Below, in pieces: positions 6,613 to 10,910 of a stretch of DNA of 10,910 nt. Made by a program: the position numbers and the translations under genes. The stretch spans positions 1 to 10,910 of the forward strand of contig JBFWWW010000137.1 of assembly GCA_050245975.1 (NCBI GenBank), given 5' to 3'. This DNA is from JBFWWW01 sp050245975 (GTDB lineage: Bacteria > Pseudomonadota > Alphaproteobacteria > Rhizobiales > Hyphomicrobiaceae). The stretch's first letter is position 1, and each line of letters opens with the position of its first letter. Below the pieces are notes generated by a model. That model had not been told where the DNA came from. It searched no databases and saw only the letters and a program-made list of their open reading frames with translations.

Positions 6613-7560
6613 TCAGGCGTTGAAAGCGGCAGGCGTCGTATTGCCGCCCGAAATCAGAACGCCCACGCGCTCGCCCTTTTCCGGCACATAGGCACCGCTC
6701 AGCAGCGCGGCGAGCGGCGCGGACGCACCCGGCTCGGCCAGTATGCGCACCGTGTCCCACAGCCCCTTCTGCGCCGCGCGTATGGCATCGTCGGGCACGA
6801 GAACCGAGCGGGCGACGAAGGCCTGAGCAATCGGAAATACCAGCGACCCGATCTGCTTCGGGGCCAGTGAATCGGCGGCGATGCCGCCGGCCGGCGCATC
6901 GACCGGCCTGCCGGCCGCGAGCGCCATATTCAGTGTCGGCGCTGCTTCGGGCTCGACCGCCACGACCTTGACGCGATTTTCGTACCAGGCCGAGATGCCG
7001 CCGATGAGCCCGCCTCCGCCGACGGCGACAAGCAGCGTATCGAGCTTGGGCGCCTGCTCGTCCAGTTCCAGCCCCAGCGTGCCCTGTCCCAGCATCGTCT
7101 CGGCCTGATCGAAGGCGTGGACGTCGAGCGCGCCGGTTTCGGCGACATAGGCCTGGCAGGCGGCAAGAGCCTCCGCATAGATGGCGCCGCCGACGACCAG
7201 GTCTGCGCCCGTGCTGCGGATACGGGCGATCTTGGCGGGCGAGGAGATTTCGGGGACGAAGATGCGCGCCTTGTGGCCGAGCTTGGCGGCCGCGTAGGCG
7301 ACCGCCGCGCCGTGGTTGCCGCCGGAGGCCGCGGCGACGCCCGCCGGCTCGACATCCCGGGTCAGCAGGTTGGCGAACGCGCCGCGCGTCTTGAAAGACC
7401 CGGCATGCTGCGTCAGCTCCAGCTTGAGCGTCAGCGGTACACCGTCGAGGCCGAAGTCGGCGCCGTCCACCACCAGCACCGGCGTGCGCCGGATAAACGG
7501 GCGGATCAGGTCGTAGGTCTGTTCGATGCTGGCGCGGGTGACGCTCGGACCGGGAGACAT
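6613..7560 (-). CDS. PLP-dependent serine/threonine dehydratase family enzyme
   Basis: The 315-residue product is a fold-type II PLP enzyme of the threonine/serine dehydratase group, which deaminate hydroxy amino acids to 2-keto acids. The Schiff-base lysine is Lys57 in GSFKTRGA, the substrate loop is SGGNHG at 79-84, the phosphate-binding glycine loop is GGGG at 181-184, and Ser304 in ISGGNT is placed to contact the pyridine nitrogen. It has no C-terminal ACT regulatory domain, so it is not the long, isoleucine-inhibited IlvA type; a catabolic threonine or serine dehydratase, or 3-hydroxyaspartate dehydratase, are possible. The ATG has GGAAG (complement of 7567-7571) six bases upstream. It follows the purine permease by 39 bases on the same strand, so co-transcription is likely, although a metabolic link is not obvious. 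Confidence 0.85.
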   Translation of the reverse strand: MSPGPSVTRASIEQTYDLIRPFIRRTPVLVVDGADFGLDGVPLTLKLELTQHAGSFKTRGAFANLLTRDVEPAGVAAASGGNHGAAVAYAAAKLGHKARIFVPEISSPAKIARIRSTGADLVVGGAIYAEALAACQAYVAETGALDVHAFDQAETMLGQGTLGLELDEQAPKLDTLLVAVGGGGLIGGISAWYENRVKVVAVEPEAAPTLNMALAAGRPVDAPAGGIAADSLAPKQIGSLVFPIAQAFVARSVLVPDDAIRAAQKGLWDTVRILAEPGASAPLAALLSGAYVPEKGERVGVLISGGNTTPAAFNA

Positions 7561-7599
7561 TGCGGACTTCCGTTCGCTGCTGCGGACGTGCCCGCTCTA

Positions 7600-8889
7600 T
7601 CACAGCAGCGCGAACTTGACGACGAACAAGACGGCGAGCAGGGCAACGGCTGCCGTTATGTCGCCGATCCGGCCGGCCAGCAGCTTGATGCCGGCGTAGG
7701 TGATGAAACCGAAGGCGATGCCGTGCGCGATGGAGAACGTCAGCGGCATCGTGGCGATCGTCACGACGGCCGGCACGTATTCCGTGACGTCGGAGAAGTC
7801 GATCTCCTTTACCGCCGTCATCATCAGGCATGCGACGTAGACGAGCGCAGGCGCCGTCGCGTAGGCGGGGATGGAGCCCGCCAGTGGCGAGAAGAACAGC
7901 GCCAGCAGGAAGAGTATCGCGACCGTGACGGCGACGAGCCCGGTGCGCCCGCCGGCGTTCACGCCCGAGGCGCTCTCGATGTAGCTCGTTGTCGTCGATG
8001 TCCCGAGAGCCGCGCCGACCATTGCCGCCGTGGAATCGACGGTGAGCGCCCGCCCGATGCGCGGCAGCTTGCCGTCCTTGTCGATCAGCCCCGCCTTGTG
8101 GGCGACGCCGACCAGCGTACCCGTGTTGTCGAACACGTCGACGAAGAAGAACGTGAAGACGATTGCGACGAGGCCCACCTCCAGCGCCTTGGCGATGTCC
8201 ATCTTGAGGAACACGGGCGCGATGGAGGGCGGGGCCGACAGCACGCCGCCGAATTTGTTGAGGCCCATCGCCATGCCGCCGATGGCGACCGCGAGGATGC
8301 CGATGATGATGGCGCCCGGCACCTTGCGGGCATCGAGCGCGACCATGAGCAGGAAGCCCAGCACCGCCAGCACGACGGTGGGATGCTTGAGGTCGCCGAT
8401 GGTGACGAGCGTCGCGGGGTGCGCGGTGACGATGCCGGCGCTTTTCAGGCCGATGATGGCGAGGAACAGGCCGATGCCGGCCGCGATCGACATCTTCAGG
8501 CTGAAGGGGATGGAGTTGATGACCCATTCGCGGATCTTCGTCAGGCTGACGATCAGGAACAGGATGCCGGACAGGAACACCGCGCCGAGCGCCGTCTCCC
8601 ACGTGTAGCCCATGCCCTTGACGACGCCGTAGGTGAAGTAGGCATTGAGACCCATGCCTGGCGCCAGCGCGACCGGATAGTTCGCGTAAAGCCCCATGAA
8701 GGCCGAGCCGAAGGCCGCCGCGAGACAGGTCGCGACGAACACGGCGCCCTTGTCCATGCCGGCGTCGGCGAGGATCGTCGGGTTGACGAAGATGATGTAG
8801 GCCATCGTCAGGAAGGTCGTCAGGCCCGCCACAAGCTCCGTGCGGACGTTGGTTCCGTGGCCGTCGAGATCGAAATAGCGCGCGAGCAT
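7600..8889 (-). CDS. NCS2-family purine permease, AzgA/adenine-guanine-hypoxanthine type
   Basis: The 429-residue product is a polytopic inner-membrane protein with many hydrophobic segments, as expected for the 12-14-helix NCS2 fold. It shows AzgA-subfamily stretches: TTFLTMAYIIFVNPTIL near the N-terminus, PGMGLNAYFTY, FFFVDVFDNTGTLVGVAHKA, and GTSTTTSYIESASGVNAGGR followed by TGL. Members of this group import adenine, guanine and hypoxanthine with protons. The start ATG has GGGAGG (complement of 8895-8900) five bases upstream. It is the first gene of a likely two-gene unit with the dehydratase and is divergent from the thiamine locus. The family assignment is firm; the exact purine preference is not visible. 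Confidence 0.9.
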   Translation of the reverse strand: MLARYFDLDGHGTNVRTELVAGLTTFLTMAYIIFVNPTILADAGMDKGAVFVATCLAAAFGSAFMGLYANYPVALAPGMGLNAYFTYGVVKGMGYTWETALGAVFLSGILFLIVSLTKIREWVINSIPFSLKMSIAAGIGLFLAIIGLKSAGIVTAHPATLVTIGDLKHPTVVLAVLGFLLMVALDARKVPGAIIIGILAVAIGGMAMGLNKFGGVLSAPPSIAPVFLKMDIAKALEVGLVAIVFTFFFVDVFDNTGTLVGVAHKAGLIDKDGKLPRIGRALTVDSTAAMVGAALGTSTTTSYIESASGVNAGGRTGLVAVTVAILFLLALFFSPLAGSIPAYATAPALVYVACLMMTAVKEIDFSDVTEYVPAVVTIATMPLTFSIAHGIAFGFITYAGIKLLAGRIGDITAAVALLAVLFVVKFALL

Positions 8890-8921
8890 TGGCCCCTCCC
8901 CCGAGTGACGCGATCGCCCAT

Positions 8922-8950
8922 TCTATCGACAACGGAGCGAGTCGCTGCAA
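8922..8950 (-). promoter_or_regulatory. Candidate promoter of the purine permease
   Basis: On the minus strand, TTGCAG (complement of 8945-8950) is followed after 17 bases by GATAGA (complement of 8922-8927), with an overlapping TAGAAT two bases on. This would give a leader of about 25-30 bases. It is a partial match by eye. No purine riboswitch fits in this short leader. Confidence 0.3.
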
Positions 8951-8993
8951 GCGTTGCGCGGAAGTCCTTGATCGGGCTTCGATTGCTAGGAGG

Positions 8994-9017
8994 CCTTGAG
9001 ACCAGGGGTCTTCGAGG
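8994..9017. repeat. Imperfect inverted repeat (10-base-pair stem, 3-base loop) in the permease-thiamine interval
   Basis: CCTTGAGACC, loop AGG, then GGTCTTCGAGG forms a stem of ten pairs with one bulged T and one G-T pair. It lies upstream of both divergent transcripts, is not followed by a T run on either strand and so does not look like a terminator. It abuts a run of eight G at 9016-9023. It may be an operator or simply chance. Confidence 0.35.
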
Positions 9018-9030
9018 GGGGGGCTGGAGC

Positions 9031-9059
9031 TTGCAACTTGGGCTCAATCAGCGCACACT
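9031..9059 (+). promoter_or_regulatory. Weak candidate promoter of the thiamine transcript
   Basis: TTGCAA at 9031-9036 is followed after 17 bases by CACACT at 9054-9059, only three of six bases matching the -10 consensus. Its position would start transcription right at the 5' edge of the riboswitch, which is the main reason for listing it. Confidence 0.25.
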
Positions 9060-9063
9060 AACG

Positions 9064-9160
9064 GTCACCCGAGGGGGGCCGGCGGGAGCCGGCTGAGATG
9101 AGGCTTGGACCGCCTCGCCACCCTTTGAACCTGATCCGGGTCATGCCGGCGAAGGGACGG
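9064..9160 (+). promoter_or_regulatory. TPP riboswitch (THI element)
   Basis: The conserved blocks of the thiamine pyrophosphate aptamer are present in order: a G-rich 5' arm, a hairpin GCCGGC-GGGA-GCCGGC (9078-9093), CTGAGA at 9093-9098, a variable hairpin with arms GAGGC and GCCTC (9100-9116), CCCTTTGAACCTGATC at 9121-9136, then a region reading GGGTCATGCCGGCGAAGGGA up to 9157. TPP binding should turn off expression of the downstream genes. The first start codon (9171) is only ten bases past the aptamer, and the best Shine-Dalgarno bases (AAGGGACGGA, 9152-9161) lie in the aptamer's 3' strand, so control is probably at translation initiation rather than by a separate terminator. Exact ends of the closing helix were judged by eye. 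Confidence 0.95.
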
Positions 9161-9170
9161 AACAGCGCCT

Positions 9171-9557
9171 ATGAACACATCCCAATTCCTTGCCAGGCTG
9201 ATCGGGCCGGTGATGTTCGTGCTCGGCGCCAGCATGGTCATCAACGCCAGGATCTACACGGAAATGGCGGCGGAGTTCGTCGCCAGCCGCGCGCTCGTCT
9301 ATCTCGCGGGCGCCATTGCGCTGACGGCCGGCCTGTCGATCGTCTTGAACCATAACGTCTGGGTCGCCGACTGGCGCATCCTGATCACGCTGCTGGGCTG
9401 GCTCGCGACGATCGCCGGCATCTTCCGCCTGCTGTTTCCCGACACCGTGCGATCCATGGGACGCACCATGTTCACCAGCGAGAAACCCGTCTTCATCACC
9501 GGTATCGTCTGGATCGCGCTCGGCGCGATCCTGGCCATCGCCGGCTATCTGCATTGA
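9171..9557 (+). CDS. Small four-helix membrane protein under TPP riboswitch control
   Basis: I do not recognise a named family. The 128-residue product has four hydrophobic segments at about residues 8-25, 40-59, 69-89 and 105-127, with short polar loops, so it should be an inner-membrane protein with both ends on the same side. No cleaved signal peptide, cysteine pair or catalytic motif is evident. The ATG is ten bases after the TPP riboswitch, whose 3' strand supplies the ribosome binding site, and the stop is 23 bases before the thiC ATG. Placement between a thiamine sensor and thiC means its expression should fall when TPP is plentiful. A role in uptake of thiamine or its pyrimidine precursors, alone or as a subunit, is conceivable but purely contextual. 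Confidence 0.8.
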   Translation: MNTSQFLARLIGPVMFVLGASMVINARIYTEMAAEFVASRALVYLAGAIALTAGLSIVLNHNVWVADWRILITLLGWLATIAGIFRLLFPDTVRSMGRTMFTSEKPVFITGIVWIALGAILAIAGYLH

Positions 9558-9580
9558 TCGTCCGCCACGGAGTGGAGCAC

Positions 9581-10807
<1,227 letters not shown>

Positions 10808-10910
10808 GGCTGCCAGGTCATGATCGAGGGGCCGGGCCACGTGCCCATGCACAAGATCAAGATCAACATGGACAAGCAGCTGCGCGAGTGCGGCGAGGCG
10901 CCGTTCTACA
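10808..10910 (+). pseudogene. thiC: thiC continuation in the same frame past the amber codon (3' end outside window)
   Basis: The 34 codons after the TAG read GCQVMIEGPGHVPMHKIKIN and then MDKQLRECGEAPFY, which is the expected ThiC sequence directly following GELTKIAW. There is no frameshift and no further stop before the window ends. The undisturbed conservation means the break is a single codon change and is either recent or an artefact. If the TAG proves wrong, this joins the preceding feature as one intact gene. Confidence 0.85.

Noticed and set aside
6428..8950. 840-residue open frame on the minus strand across the permease and dehydratase genes
   Set aside because: It is an out-of-frame shadow of two well-supported genes, with arginine-rich low-complexity sequence typical of high-GC alternative frames.
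8890..8950. Purine riboswitch in the permease leader
   Set aside because: The leader looks too short and none of the conserved purine-aptamer loop sequences is visible.
7117..9096. 659-residue open frame on the plus strand opposite the permease
   Set aside because: Antisense shadow rich in Asp, Arg, Glu and Gly, recognisable as no protein; it also runs into the riboswitch.
9554..9580. TTG start for thiC overlapping the previous stop
   Set aside because: The ATG at 9581 has GGAG eight bases upstream and gives the usual ThiC N-terminus.

Overview
The window is about 10.9 kb of high-GC bacterial DNA. Its gene families and control signals point to an alphaproteobacterium, most likely of the order Hyphomicrobiales (rhizobia and relatives): a DUF993 sugar cassette, an AraC-type pobR divergent from pobA, a DUF2277 protein, a consensus general-stress (EcfG) promoter, and a TPP riboswitch ahead of thiC. 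Genus cannot be fixed from this sequence. No mobile element, CRISPR array, rRNA or tRNA was seen.

Layout. Positions 1-3484 (+) hold the end of a tightly packed catabolic operon: the C-terminus of a dihydrodipicolinate-synthase-family protein, a Gfo/Idh/MocA oxidoreductase, a DUF993 aldolase-like protein and a sugar-phosphate-isomerase-like TIM barrel. Its substrate is not known to me. Positions 3488-5642 hold 4-hydroxybenzoate hydroxylase pobA (-) and its divergent AraC-family regulator pobR (+). Positions 5646-6610 hold a stand-alone receiver-domain response regulator (-), preceded by a perfect EcfG-type promoter, and a divergent small DUF2277 protein (+), separated by a roughly 320-base region with short direct repeats. 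Positions 6613-8889 (-) hold an AzgA-like purine permease followed by a PLP-dependent serine/threonine-dehydratase-family enzyme. From about 9064 to the window end (+) there is a TPP riboswitch, a 128-residue four-helix membrane protein, and thiC.

Most notable points: (1) thiC carries an in-frame TAG in place of a sense codon, with the reading frame and conserved sequence intact on the far side; (2) an uncharacterised membrane protein sits between the TPP riboswitch and thiC, so it is the first gene under thiamine control; (3) the receiver protein has a GGAACC-N16-CGTT promoter, tying it to the general stress response; (4) the first operon pairs two aldolase-fold proteins with an oxidoreductase and an isomerase in a pathway without an assigned substrate. 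Three successive convergent gene pairs have their stop codons only 2-3 bases apart, so no separate terminators fit between them.
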